NCBI GenBank assembly: GCA_032718565.1
Contig: JAVGVS010000633.1
Coordinates: 106,254 to 170,253 of the forward strand
Source of the DNA: Distichodus sexfasciatus
Taxonomy: Eukaryota > Chordata > Actinopteri > Characiformes > Distichodontidae
Direction: 5' to 3'
DNA length: 64,000 bases
The notes under the pieces are model-generated. The model saw only the letters and a list, made by a program, of their open reading frames with translations. It ran no database searches and was not told the DNA's origin. Each line of letters begins with the position of its first letter. Positions within the stretch are counted from its first letter, which is position 1. Positions 46,986-59,762 of the stretch are shown one piece after another. Made by a program: the position numbers and the translations under genes.

Positions 46986-47184
46986 GTGGTGGTGGCCTAG
47001 TTGTTAGGATACTTGCTGAGGTAGCTGAGGCACGAGGTACCATTCACAAGCACTGTTCCTGCTCCCCGGGTGCTGTTAAAAGCTGCCCACTGCTCTTTCA
47101 TGGATGGGACAAATGCAGAAATAACATTTCGCCGTGGTGCACTGTGTGCTATACTGTGTTGTGGTGTGTTCACAATGACAAATT
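46986..47184 (+). repeat. Chimeric SINE: family B head on family A body
   Basis: Starts GGTGGTGGCCTAGTTGTTAG (family B) and changes at about 47016 to family A (GAGGTA.., CTCCCCGGGTGCTG, CTGCCCACTGCTCTTTCATG) with the family A tail GTTCACAATGACAAA. Confidence 0.7.
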
Positions 47185-47279
47185 TACACTTAAATTCTTT
47201 TAAAACACTACATTGTTACAAAAATGCCCTTATTTTTCTCTGGTTACAAAGATGCGCATTTTCAACTACCAGGTGTTAC

Positions 47280-47524
47280 TGATTGCTGTTGAATTGGTAG
47301 ATATAGCATCTAACAGCCTACCATGCCCACACGGCGCACACTTGCATAACAGCATGCTCTTGCCGGCTGCAAGACGGTCTCTGAGGATGGAGTCCAGCTT
47401 GTCGAAGATGGAAGCAAGAATCTGTGGCTGTGAAATAGCCTCAATGTAGCTAACTACTATATTAAAACAGTAGCTTGGCTGGAGCTTCTATGCTTTTAGT
47501 ACCGAAAGTACCTTCCCCAACACT
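47280..47524. mobile_element. hAT-like fragment, right end
   Basis: Ends, reversed, CAGTGTTGGGGAAGGTACTT. Internal GATGGAGTCCAGCTTGTCGA is shared with 12240 and 17560. Confidence 0.6.
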
Positions 47525-47609
47525 GGAAATCTCACCGACATAAACCCAGTGTCCGATTTCAACAGTCAATGGACATGAAAAGCCATTTTTAGTAAAGACC
47601 ATCACCACT

Positions 47610-47798
47610 GGGGATGATGGTGGTCTAGTGGTTAGGAGACTCACACTTCTGGACCATGCAGATGTGGGTTCGAATCCTACCTCCAGCACTACCACCATTG
47701 GGTCCCTGAGCAAGACCCTTAACCCTACGTTGCTCTAAGGGAGACTGTCCCTGAAATTAGAAAAATGGAAGCCGGCTAAATGCCATAAATGTAAATGC
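47610..47798 (+). repeat. SINE family B (near full length)
   Basis: Head GATGGTGGTCTAGTGGTTAG, B-box GGGTTCGAATCC, body CTGAGCAAGACCCTTAACCC and tail GCTAAATGCCATAAATGTAA. It serves well as the family reference in this window. Confidence 0.9.
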
Positions 47799-48537
47799 AG
47801 TAAAGCTCACCTTTATAAAACGTAAAATCGGTGTGATGTACAGCCTCCGTTTTACCTGAGCAGGTGTTACATTTAAACAAAGCATGTGATAAATGCAATT
47901 GGTGACCCTTGGACTGACCTAAGGGGAGAACAACTTGTCCTGCTCCATTTGTTTCGTCCATTCTCTCTCTCTCTCTCTCTCTCTCCTCCTCCTCTCTCCA
48001 GGTGCCTGCTCCACTTTAACAACTCCGCCGTCCCCATCAATTAGCCCTGCCTCTGGACTTTCATTGAGAGTAAGTGACTAATATCTAGCTCGACTCGGAA
48101 GAAAGACGCGTTTCACGATCGGCCCGACCTTCCGCTAAGTAAGAACACGTGTCAGAGGCTGGAGTCCCTGCCTGCCTGCGAGGGGTCCCACGTCCAATGG
48201 GAAGCAGGTGCTCCACTTTTTTGCCATGTAATACCCCATTTAGCCCCGGGGCCAAAGGTTATCCAGCTAATAGCTGCCTGGTGGAGAGCGAGGAAGAGCC
48301 CAGCACCGGGCCGAGGCTAAAAACATCTGGGACGGATTGCACATACTTGCAACACATGCTTCAGGTTCAATTAAAATGAGGCCTTGGCACATTTATTCAT
48401 CCTCCTTTTTCTCAAACTTCGAAACCTTCATCCAGTAAAAAAAAAAAAAAAGGGCCTCCCCTGACCTGACCTTAATATTTTACTATTTGAGCAAACAGAA
48501 AAAGTAATGAGAGCGTGGGGTCAGTGACTTGAAGGGA

Positions 48538-48540
<3 letters not shown>

Positions 48541-48568
<28 letters not shown>
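48541..48568. repeat. GA microsatellite
   Basis: A pure GA run of about 14 units. Confidence 0.95.
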
Positions 48569-50490
48569 CTACATTTTCTAAACTCTCCTATATCCACATA
48601 CAGTGAACTTAACCAGGTTTGAAAGAAAAAGATGAAGTCAGAAGAGGCAAGATGAGTCGAAAGCAAGCGGACCTAAAGTAGAAACCAAAAAAAAGAGGAG
48701 AGAAAAGAGAAAATATATCCAAATATTCCCAAATGAAACCCTGTCTGACAAGGAAACAGTAACAGACTTCAACATGCGCCAAGTGATGCTCATTAGCACA
48801 GCGTTAGTAATAATCACGTTAAATAGCCCAACAAAACAAGACACTAGACTAACACAAAAGCCCGACCTAGTGTTGATATGTGCAGGGTTAAAACTTCAAG
48901 GGCTTCTGTGATGTCGTGTCCCATGACTAATGTGTGTTTGTTCTATAATCTTGCCAAAGAAAACGAACACCGACCATGACACCATATTAAGATAATTGTA
49001 ATTGTAAAGCAAACACGATATAAGCCGTCCAGATAAAACATGTGAAATGTGGGAACAATCACCACACACTGGCCCGAGCTAAGGGCTAATTTTGCTTGCA
49101 ATTCAGGTCAGGTTCGTCCAGTCCTACGTGGCACGAGTCTACAAGGAGCAGTTCATAATCACAACCTTGAGTTTGTTTATCTACTTAAACCAGATTGCTT
49201 TTTCACATTTTCAAATGCTTGACCTAAGCCATGACTGCAACCTTTCTGCAGGAGAACAATAAAATGAGAGCATTCTAATGGTGGGAAAAGTACCTGGGTT
49301 TATACATCATGTAAATGAACTCTATGTTAAATTAGGTTGTGTGTTAAATAACCCTGCCATAGCAAATGATCAAAACTTCCCACAAAGTAGAAAGGAGAGA
49401 AAACCCAGCAGCAGATGAAAATACAAATACAATATTTACAGATCATTAAAGTATGTCATGTTATCAATCTTCCAAAGACAAATCCTCACTAACTCTGATC
49501 CATTTATTATATATAAGACATCCAACTGTGTTGGTGTTTTGGAGAAGAATAATGCCCTTTCCTTCTCCCTCCTCCATTTAAATTCTCAGTCACAAGTATA
49601 GCTCGGTCTGCCCATGCGTTTGGCCTGCAGACATTTGAATGCTATTAATTGCACTTCAAAGGCCCTGAGAAATATCAGACGCTCAACACTGGGACCCTCA
49701 AGCCAAGTTTATTTATGTGCACCATTCACCTTTCTACTGGGCTGGAAGAAAAAACATCTCAACGACTCTGCGGATCAGAGGCTCTGAGGTTCTGAGTCGG
49801 GCTCGAACAGACTGCGGCTGCCGCTCTGATGTCGAGGGCCACAGCTGTGAACCTGAGTTATAGCTGATATACTTGAAATGTCAGCGCCGGATGAGAGAAA
49901 GACTTCCAGAGCCTCAACGCCAACCGAGAACGGCGAGCTGACCTTAATGTGAAAGTGAAGATTTTGGGGAAAAGGGGATAAAAATAAACAGTGGAAGAGC
50001 ACACCATGAGCTGCTCAGAAGCCTGGGCTAAATCTAAATGCTTATGATGTGATGTATGATTAAGGTAAAGCAAAACTAGCTAATATCAGCACTCAGAAGG
50101 GAAGTCAGTTTTATACTCTGTATAAACTCTTTATAAAATTTCACAGTAAATTTACAGTGTGTTACAGGCAGTGGAGTTGTAAGCCGTCTTCTGTATTTTT
50201 TACCGTATATGTGGTGTGTTGCCTACTGCTTTTCTTTGCATACTTGAGTGGAGAAAATGAAGAAAAAGGTTTTCTAACTTATTTTTTGGAATGAAACCAA
50301 AAAAAACCCCACTACAAGCATTTGAATTAAAAAAGTAAAATGTAAAAAAGCAAACTTTTAATTTTTTCATAGATAATTAACTTTCGAAGCAAAGAAGAAA
50401 TATTTGGGTTTCATGTTAAGAAGAGAAGTGACTTAAAAACACAAGTTTGTTGAAGATTTACACACTTTCTTTAAAAAAAAAACTCTAAGA

Positions 50491-50672
50491 GGTGGTGGAA
50501 GTCTAGTGGTTATGATACTCGCCCCTGGGCCAAGAGGTCGTGGGTTTAAATCCTACCTCCAGTACTACTATCTCTGGGTCCCTGAGCAAGACCCTTAACC
50601 CGAAGTTAAACTGTCCCTGAAGTTAGGAAAATGGAAAAAAGGAGGTCTGCTGAATGCCATAAATGTGAACAT
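50491..50672 (+). repeat. SINE family B (near full length)
   Basis: Head GGTGGTGGAAGTCTAGTGGT, B-box-like GTGGGTTTAAATCC, body and tail TGCTGAATGCCATAAATGTG. It lies about 270 bp beyond the 5' splice site of the acidic mctp1 exon. Confidence 0.88.
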
Positions 50673-50939
50673 ACTGGGTTCTGATGTGGTATAGAATGCA
50701 GTAAAATACTGTAGGAAAATAATGGTTTACCGTAATTTGTTACAGTATAACGATAACTTCATTAGCAGTATTACAGGCTTTTCTCTTTTCTATTGGAACA
50801 CGTCAACAATTATTTAACCACACTTACGATGATTTTCCACTAAACCCACACTGGTGTAAAAGGGCACAAGTGTCAGTCACTTTTACCTTGTAATCCCTGT
50901 TTCGGTTTTTCTTATCCTCCAAGAATCACTCATAATTAC

Positions 50940-50996
50940 CTTGTCATCTCTGTCAAAGTCCTCGTCCTCGTCCTCCAGCAGGTCCTCCACAGCTTG
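50940..50996 (-). CDS. mctp1: MCTP1 acidic-linker exon (57 nt)
   Basis: Located between TTCCCAG and GTAATT on the - strand, phase 0 at both ends. It encodes QAVEDLLEDEDEDFDRDDK, 11 of 19 residues acidic, matching the acidic linker that follows the first membrane segment in vertebrate MCTP1. The alternative AG three bases into the exon would break the frame with the preceding exon, so the boundary at 50996 was chosen. The 5' splice site lacks G at +5 and is weak. Flanking introns are 12.4 and 19.5 kb. Removing the exon would keep the reading frame. Confidence 0.9.
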
Positions 50997-51879
50997 CTGG
51001 GAATCCCCAAAAAAAGGAGACAGAAAAACGTCATAACAATTAATTACTCACACACAATTACTAATATTCAAACACTCAAACAGAAGAAAGACATGATTTA
51101 AATTCGCGATGGAAAACTTCAAACTTCAAGCTAGAAGAGCTGTACAAGGCACTAAACTCAGCGTTTGGCTCCACTTGGCTGTGGGGTGGAATTTATAAGA
51201 AAAAGGGCACTTGGCCACACTGAATGCTAACTATCTGCTTCAGTGGACCAAGACCGGGCAACAATAGTGTCCTCCAACCCCCTTTAAGACTTCCTTCTTC
51301 CATGGTTATGTGAGCATGACCCCAAATCAAACTTTTGGTCACTTCTTTTTAAAGGAGACACATATGCAAAACAAAAAACCCAAGACGGCAGACAAAGGCA
51401 GATGAACAGAGGGAGTTGAAGATGGACAGCAAACAGGCCTGTTCATTCATATTCAACACAATCCACTCTAAATGAAATGTTTTAATTACAGCTCTACTGT
51501 TCAGATAATTTAGACTGAGACTGTCCACTGTACCACTGCACATAACTGTGGCAAATGTTGAGTGATTTTCACAATTCTTTCATTCTTGCATTCAGAATTA
51601 CAACTGCAACAAAGTAATTATAATACTGCCCACCTTAAATGTGAAGCTTCAATATCTTGTGAAATGACATTTATCAAAAAAATGAAAAAAAAAAAAATCT
51701 ACTTTGACAGTCAACAGTAAAATTTGTGACCAAATTCGACAACAATCATCTCTTTTTGCAATCACAAGTTACAAAGAATGTTGAAACTGCTCCTCTTAAG
51801 TGTGGACAAGAAGTCACAAACGCCACTGGTCGATTGTATAGTTAAGATGTTTTGATGTCCAGACTGTCCTACACATTGC

Positions 51880-52130
51880 AGCATGGTGGCGCTGTGGTAA
51901 CCATTGTCACCTCACAGCAAGAACGTCCTGGGGCCTTTCTGTGAGAAGTTTGTGTGCCATTTCCCGTATTCACGTGGGTTTTCTCTCCCACCCACAGTCC
52001 AAAAGCACGCTTAGGTTGATCGGTGACTCCAAATTGTCTCGCTATGTGTTAATGTAAGTGTGTTCGCGTTCGTGTTTAACCCAGATTGGGATTAAGAGGT
52101 TCAGGTAATGAATGGATGAATGAGTGAATG
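51880..52130 (+). repeat. SINE family C
   Basis: Head GCATGGTGGCGCTGTGGTAA, a shortened middle and an end AAGAGGTTCAGGTAATGAAT. Confidence 0.75.
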
Positions 52131-52209
52131 GAATGTCCCACACGTCAATCAAATGCCACTTCAGATTAAAAAATGTCAACAAATGGCAAAATTATAGACA
52201 AAGATATAG

Positions 52210-52481
52210 TGAAAGTGAGTGAATATTTGCCATTGTGAACACAGCACAGCACACAGTGCACCACAACCAAATGTGACCTCAGCATTTGACTCATCCCTGA
52301 AGGAGCAGTGGGCAGCTGACATGGGCAGTGTCCGGGGAGCAGTGCTTGGGTACGGTACCTCTCTCACGAGCACATCCAGTGGTACCTTTACTAGCCTGGG
52401 ATCTGAACCGGTAACCTTCCAATCATGGGTCGAACTCCCGAACTCTCCGAACTCTCGAACTAATACGCTACTCACGGCCCA
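52210..52481 (-). repeat. SINE family A
   Basis: Tail, body and a head duplicated in part (CCGAACTC repeated near 52440-52465). Confidence 0.85.
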
Positions 52482-52575
52482 ATATAGCGACTTCTGCCAG
52501 GTTTTACGTCAACTGAGCAGTGTCCAGTTAGACACTGTAGTCAATAGACAAACTAACACAAATCTTAGCTTGCAT

Positions 52576-52712
52576 CGGGGATGCTGGTGGCACAGTGGTC
52601 TGAGCCGGTGAAAACTTGTGTAGCTGACCATAGATAAGGAGGGCTTAAGAACACTTTTTGGAAACACTTTGGATAAGAGTGTGCGCTAAATGCCTTAAAT
52701 GTCCATGTAAAA
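52576..52712 (+). repeat. SINE family B fragment with LINE-like tail
   Basis: A decayed head followed by GGATAAGAGTGTGCGCTAAA and a TGCCTTAAATGT tail. Confidence 0.6.
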
Positions 52713-52999
52713 TATCATTTACTAATGCACGTGAAAGTGATGTAAGAACTACTAATATCAGATGATTAGGGTACGTAATCTTTTGCCTTAATTTTTTAGC
52801 ATCTTTAATATCAAAGGACTAATACTCACACACAACAACAGATTAATATAATTTCAGAATTTTCACAAACAGGCCATTTGCATGTTCAACTACAACAACT
52901 AACAGAAATCACATAATGTGTGACGTTTGAACAAATATGTGAAAGATGCCACAACGTGATACAAAGCAAGGTCACTAAATCAGGAAGTACTGTTTTAAT

Positions 53000-53260
53000 C
53001 TGAGAGAGGGGGAAAAATCCACTATTAATTACCATCACCGAAAAACAGAAGATAATCTCATTGTCTGCGTCGGTAATTTGGACGTGCTAATTATTCCCAT
53101 CTCTTCGGCTCATTTAACGAAGCCAGAGGAGCCCATAGTGTAGCGCAGCCACAAAAGTCAGGCAGCGCGTTGGCAGACACATAAAGAGTTTATCTCGGTC
53201 AATTGAAAACACTCCATCAAGCCTGCACGGCCCCTGGGAGCCCGAAAGGAGTCTGTATCA
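53000..53260. other. Unique intronic segment, possible regulatory element
   Basis: No repeat was recognised. Several homeodomain-type cores (CTATTAATTACCATC, GTGCTAATTATTCCC) lie near a TCATTTAACGAAGCC motif. The appearance is like that of deeply conserved vertebrate non-coding elements, but conservation cannot be judged from one sequence. Confidence 0.3.
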
Positions 53261-56200
53261 CATGTCTGTTTTCGTTGCCGGAGGAGGGAACACGCATAGA
53301 TCGTTATTTCTCCTCTTGTGGCCCCTCTTGTCAATCACACATCAAAAGCTTCAAGGTCATGTGTACGCTATTTACATAAGGGCAACTCCTGCGTCTAAAA
53401 GACCCCCGAAAGCTATCAGGACGGAAGAGCGTTCCCTTGTTTTTGATGATCTTTTTTTCTTTTTTGCCTCTCCCACATCCCCTATATAAGTTTTCTGCGA
53501 CATTTCTCCCCCCCCCCCAAAAAAATTGTTACTTAGCAAACAATAGCTTTTGTTCCTTTGTCTTGTCTGTTTAAAAGGCGAGGCTATGGCTGCCATAAGC
53601 CTCTTATGTAAATGCTGCCGGAGGCAGAAACAAAAGCAGGGTTCGGGACATCCGCGGGAATTGCTGGGAAAGAGAGCCGACGATCACGACTGGCGCTTAG
53701 GGCGCACCAATCTACCGCAATGCAGTTTTCAACGCCAGGGTTAATCAGAGGCCGGGTATGAGCGGCTGATGGAAAGATCGAGATTCACAATTTGATTCGC
53801 AAAACGGAGCATAACGCAAAAATCTATTTTTTTTGAGAGATGATGGAGAGAAAAAAAAAACGTAGCAATCATTTCTGAGCAAGCGCGAACCGGTCAGGAA
53901 ACGGTCAGGGCGCGTTCTACCGGACATTGACGAACATTGGCCTGGGTGTAAAAAGTGCAGCGAAGGCCTCAGTGGTCCGGCCTTGCTTGCTTGCTGGTTG
54001 GCTAGAGTTAGCTCCATCTGTGACATCCATCCCGGTGAGTTAATGTACTTTCTCTCCCCTTCGCTATCGGTGAGCGAAGAGTGGTGCTATCTGTGCTTTT
54101 AATTCTAACCTTCGTTGTGACAGGTGTGCTGGGAATAGACGCCCTGGCCAGACAAGCCCTCCGACACAAAGATATGTACTTTCTTTTTTTTTCCCTTTTT
54201 TTTCGCCCCCTACTCCTCCCTCTCGCTCTCTCGCTGCACTCCCCTTTGAAACGGGAGACATCTATAGTGTCTCCAGCTGCTGAGGCCTGGTCCTGCTTTG
54301 TATGCCGAGCGTTGTGTGGACGAAGGGCCCGGGAGAGACCAGGCCTGGAAGGCTGATAAGGGCTCTCTCCGGAGCACCTCTCGCCCAAAACAGCCTCTTC
54401 ACAGGCTGTCAGAGCCCTGCTGGTCAGAGGGAGGGCTTGTGCTTGTGCCAGCACTGGCTGACTGCAGGCTGACCCCCTTGCCGAGGCTGAAGTCAAAGAG
54501 TAGCGCTGCTGGCGAAAAGTGGGAGAGATCCAGAGATCCATCAAACGGTATTTCACAGAAAAGCAAACTCTGGGATTGCTTGATTTTCGATTTCCTTAAG
54601 TCGTTATTTATGCTAACCATTAAACGGGGGTTAATAAGATGGGAGGGAGGTCCGATAGCTTCTTACGGCAGTGTCTCTTCAGGGAAAAAAGAGGACAAAG
54701 GCTGAGGGGACTGCCGGGTTTGATGCCGCAGTTTTGGGCTCTCGCCAGGGTCACGAGGCTCCCAGAAGAGGCAAGCATCGGCGTAGCTATCAGCCCCAAG
54801 GCTTAGGCTTAGGCTCGGCTCTAATCTGCTGCAGTCTAGACCCACAGGATACGGGTGGAAAAAAGAAGCACACCCAGACACACACACAGTGTTCTGTAAA
54901 CAAAACCCCACTAGCGAGAGACATGGCTGCATCGGTATCGTCGGCGGAGGCGGAGGCAGGCGTGACAAAAAGGCGCGGCGGCGTCGTTAGCGGAAAAAGT
55001 CGCAGGATACAAAAGTTCGCAGGGATGAAGCGTGGGGGGAGCTGCCAAAAAGTCGCTTCAAACCTCGCCTCCGAGCCCCAGCGGCACGCGTTGGTGCGAG
55101 GGGTGGGGGTGGGTAGGGATCGTCGGGGCAACAAACGCTGCCAGTTCAAAGTGACGTGACCTTTTGATTTTGTCACCTGTCAGGGGCTGGCACCGAGGAG
55201 CGGAGAAGCGTCTGCTGGAAGAGGTGGTGGCACTGGGGTGGATTAAAGGCCCAGAGAACGAAACGGCTTCAGCTCATCTTCCTTCTCTTCCTCCTCCTCC
55301 TTCTCTTCCTCACTCGGCCCCTGCCGTCATGCAAACGCTCATCCCTTCCCCCATTTTTTCCCCCCTGCTCCCGTCATCTCTGTCGATGCAGCCCACGGCC
55401 CGAGCCGAGAGGAGCCTTGGTGTGAAGCGACTCCAGGAGCATGAGTGCGAGACAGGCGCTCGTCGGAGCTCGTCTTTATTTCGCCATGTGCTGATTGACG
55501 CCGGAGGTGGGCTTGACAGCCATGCCGATTTCCCTCCCCAACACCCCCCACACACACCCCAAAGCAGCCCACCTGTACCAGAAGGCGGCATGGAAAAAAC
55601 ACAGCCTATCCTTTATTCATGAAGCTCCATCTGAGCTGTTTGTTTTTCAAATTAGACGCACAATGGAAGAAACAGACAAAACGGGGCTCAAACCAGACAA
55701 ATCGAGAGTAAGAGAACGAAGGCATACCAAAAAAAACTTCCAGCATCTGTTTATCTGCCACAAACTCCTGCAGTTTCTTACCTCGAGGGTTGAGCCGAAA
55801 AAGAAGTTTCAAAATGCCGACTACCGTTTTTTCACTTTTACGGCTGGTGACACATTTGTGATGTTAAAGTGAAGGCTGTCTTTCTTCGTGCTACTCTCTT
55901 TTTTAGTGGCCACACAAATTGAAGGCAGTCCCATTCTGCAGCGTTGTCGGGCTGGATGTCGGACAGAGGGATGGATCGATGACAGGCTTCTCCAAGACAT
56001 CCAAGCTGGTGAGATCAAGCCTCAAAGGGGACAGAGGAACTACAGATCGTCAGGCTGGCGTTCGTCTGTGTTAGCATCTGAAACCAGGCACAAAGCCCAC
56101 CTGCTACGCTGCACACGTCCTGCGCCGGGTTTTGCGTATTATTTAAGAGCAGCGCCATATTGAAATGCGGCAAACACAGAGGGAAAAGTGCATAATAAGG

Positions 56201-58140
56201 CATAAAGAATTTACGATCTCATACATGATTTGATAAAAACTCTTCGACGCTGTCTTGCATATAGATATATGCAAATCAGAAAGTTTTTGTCTTTTTCCTC
56301 TAAAATCATGTGAGAAACACTGCTACCCCACTTCATTCAGTTGGCATTAAAAATACGAGAGAAAAAAAACTTGCACACGAGACGATCATCGCCCTCCCCC
56401 TCCGACCGCTGACAAGGTTGCCGAGATCGACCTTAAGATGCTTAATTACGTACAGGCTGGTGAAAGAGACGTCACAATGTTTCTCCACCGCTGACAGTAT
56501 GTGCTATAATTAACACCTTCAAAACATCTGGTAAACTGTTTTCCGGGCCAGTGGATTCGGCATTCTGGGTCTTCCAGGGCCAGTCACGGGGGCCCCTCCC
56601 CAACGTCTCAAGCCTTCCAACTAAGCTGTCCAACGCTTGACTGAGCCCGAGCGGCCGTCCCAGTCTCCGCCAAACCCATTTCAGGTCTCCGAGCGGAAAA
56701 AAAAAATATAACAAAGGCCGAGAGGGGAGTCAGCGGAGGCGTGGAGAGTTCTGCCTCTCAGTAGGGGAGGGTGCGAGCTGGCCACTGACAGACAGCAGGA
56801 ACTGTCAGCCTGGCAAGGGTTGCCATGTTGGGGCTCCTTTACCTCTAAGGGTGAGGGCAATTCCAGCCCCCACCAGCAGGGAGCAACACTGTAATCAGAG
56901 AAGAGTAATGGGATCAGAGACGTATGAGACCGTGGGGGCTTTTATTTGTTCTAATAGACTTATTTTTACCTTCAGAAAGTCAGCGATGACACGGTTTCTA
57001 ACAGTCTTTTCGACTTTCTCGTCCATTTATCAAGATTGAGAGGAAATGGGTAGATTTTGATAGCAAAAGAGATGATGAGGTTAGCAGGACAGTGCTCAAT
57101 CATGATTTTCCTATCTCATGGACAATGAAAACTGTATTTGTAAATGAAATCATGGCACCTTCAAAGATAAAACTACTAAACTTTTCTGCCTACAACTGGC
57201 CAATCAACAAAATGCTTTTCACACTGATGTGTCTGCCTCTAGAAAAGTCTGTAACACAGATCAAATTTGGGAAAAGCATCCAGGGAAAGGCAGCTGGGAG
57301 CACGCACTGAAAAAAACAGGAGACTGTAACGTCTAGTACCTTAATGTAGTTGTAACTTGTAACTCTTTCAAAACAAACATGTAACAAAACTGTCTAATAA
57401 CGAAAAGAAAAAAACACTTGGACAGTCCACTGTTCGGCCGTTGTTTCTCTGATGTGAAGACCCTAGTTTTGGGAGTGTAGTTCCAGTGTTTAGAGCATAG
57501 CCTTCCCAGGCGGTATAAAGAGGGTTTAACAATAACAGACTGTGACAGAGAGGTCAGGTAATTGGTTGAGGGGTGGCAGGCGGAGCAGAGCGAAAGAATA
57601 CGAGAGTCAGGGGTCAGCTGACTACAGGTTAAAAGTTGAGCTAGCATGTCAACTCTCGAGGTAACAGCCCTCTTGAAGAAAATGACAGCCGAAAGTGCTG
57701 TTTGTATAGTTTTTCTCTCCGAAACACACAAGCCTGCGGTTGGGGCGTCCAACCAAAAAAACGAACCCCTCTGATGTCAAAAACCGTCCTCCGCGATTTG
57801 TCTCACGTCAGAATGACTCCTTAAAACCACTCCAATGTTTTTGAGAAGCACAGTTTTCCCGCTGATCTTTGCTGGAGAACAATGGTCGAAACTGACTTCT
57901 TGTTCAAAGCAATTAGTCACGGTTATTCGGCCTCATTCTTTCTTTCTTTCTTTCCCTTTTCGCCCATTTTTATCAGGACTGCGATTGGGGGTTTGAGGAT
58001 CGCTCGACAGAGGAAACCACAGAAGCGGAGGCTTATACCAAGACACGGCACATTTACAGTGGGATATGCAGCAGAACGTAAACAAAGCTCAGTCTATATG
58101 AGTGACAATGTACATTTGTCTTGGTGTTTAGAGCACATAT

Positions 58141-58141
<1 letters not shown>

Positions 58142-58171
<30 letters not shown>
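58142..58171. repeat. GT microsatellite
   Basis: About 14 GT units preceded by AGAGCACATATGG; the same flank precedes the GT-rich tract at about 59892. Confidence 0.95.
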
Positions 58172-58173
<2 letters not shown>

Positions 58174-58757
58174 CTGTGTGTGTTTGTCTTCATAGCCCCT
58201 TTTAGTAGACTGTATTTATTGCAACAGAATGCACACACACAACAAGGACATATTACGGTGGCAACAGAATCAGCAAAATAGGCTCCCACACAAACACAAC
58301 AGCGGGAGGCCGCCTTAAAATACTGGACGAAAAAAAAAAGCTCATGCCAGGAAATACACTGTAGGCTGAAAAAAATGCACGGGTTCGAGAAAGTTTTCCA
58401 GTAATAAATAAACATACAAATAAATATCAGTGCCACTGACTGTAAATACTTTTGCCTGGAACGCATTCAGCAAGCATCAAAAATCTGACAAGAACAAACA
58501 AACTCCTTTCTCCACTCATGATTTATGCATATATGATGCAGACGCTTATAAACTGTAACTGTATGCCTGGGATCAAATATTAAAGGATTTGCGATGTAAA
58601 CAGTATTGAGCGTCACAGAGATCCGTGGATATCATCTAAACGGAAGACAAAGACATCAATGGACATTTCATCGCTTAACATTGGACATACAGTATAATTT
58701 CTGACTGCACAACTACAGTACAATGAAGCCTAAAACGCTGAAGTAATATGACTTGCA

Positions 58758-58995
58758 GGGGAAGTTGGTGGCGTAACGGTAGGGCGTTCGCCCCGTGGTC
58801 AGAAGGTTGCAGGTTCAAATCCAGGGCTGGTAAAGTTACCACTGAGGTACTCGTGAGCAAGGTACCGTCCCCAAGCACTGCTCCCCAGGTGCTTGTTAGC
58901 TGCCCACTGCTCCTTCACGAATGGGTTAAATGCAGAGGTCACATTTCATTGTGTGCTGTGGTGTGTTCAAAATGACAAATAATCACTCACTTTCA
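58758..58995 (+). repeat. SINE family A
   Basis: Well preserved: GGCGTAACGGTAGGGCGTTC head, B-box variant GGTTCAAATCC, body and tail AAATAATCACTCACTTTCAT. Confidence 0.9.
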
Positions 58996-59025
58996 TTCGA
59001 ATCAGCCTTTATGTGTGACAATCAG

Positions 59026-59120
59026 TGTTGGGAAGTTACTTTTACAATGTGTTCCACTACAGACGACAAAACACATGCCCTAAAATGTCATTTGCGATGT
59101 ATTCTGTTAGATTACTCAGT
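59026..59120. mobile_element. hAT-like terminal fragment
   Basis: Starts CAGTGTTGGGAAGTTACTTT, the classic end of a widespread hAT family. Only the first hundred bases are recognisable. Confidence 0.6.
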
Positions 59121-59619
59121 GTGAGTGGATTGGATTACTTCCACATTGTCTTATTATTTACAGCTGTGTGAATGTGGCTCAGATTTGTCATAGTTTAACG
59201 TGTAAATGCTGACAGTGTCTTGAAATCAGCCCATTCCTGATGAAAACTGACTTGCACCTGTAGAAATTTGTACTTTATGTAGTAAAAAACCGTTGACACC
59301 GGAGATATAACTTTACAAATAGTAAAGAACAGTGTCTGTTTTATCGGCTTGCTTGAGTTTTTATTAGGCAGAGACATTCTATGGCTTAGTACTGTGAAGA
59401 ACAACAAGGTTTTTTACTTATTATTTGCTCTCTAATATTATAAAATGGTAAAGAAATATTTTCAGAATTGAAAATGAAGAAATTTTGTTTTGGGTCATTT
59501 TGAGCCGATTTGGACTCATTTTGGCCTATAAAATGAGCTGCTTTTGGCCTTTCTGGGACAGAACTACATTTCCCACAACCCCAGGCACGCCACTCAGAGC
59601 AGTGCTTAAAAACATCCAG

Positions 59620-59762
59620 CGTTCTACTCACAACAAAGCCATCTACTTGATATTTTCAATGTTATTCTGGATGCACGTTCATTGCGTTATTGTCACAATA
59701 TGAAGACGCATCCAGAATAACACTGAAAATAGCAAGTAAATGGCTTTATTGTGAATAGAACG
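59620..59762 (-). repeat. Hairpin-forming inverted repeat, 55-bp arms
   Basis: Arms 59620-59674 and 59708-59762 around a 33-nt loop, with five differences. On the mctp1 sense strand four of these become G-U pairs and only one (U-C) stays unpaired, so the pre-mRNA could form a stem of about 54 pairs. No terminal duplication was found; it may be a small MITE. Confidence 0.8.

Larger units (their letters stand above)
31405..50939 (-). other. mctp1: mctp1 intron (19.5 kb)
   Basis: From GTAATT after 50940 to CGTAG before 31404. It contains the Tc1 remnant, a tRNA-Pro-like sequence, chimeric SINEs, several GC-rich unique stretches (36050-36850, 39640-40680) and a dense simple-repeat zone (42300-44650). 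Open frames of 100-180 codons in the GC-rich and repeat zones look like chance. Confidence 0.85.

Noticed and set aside
50487..50675. An extra mctp1 exon near the acidic exon
   Set aside because: The interval is a family B SINE.
54008..54556. 182-codon and neighbouring frames on both strands
   Set aside because: Overlapping open frames on both strands reflect base composition. No coding pattern or exon boundaries support any of them.
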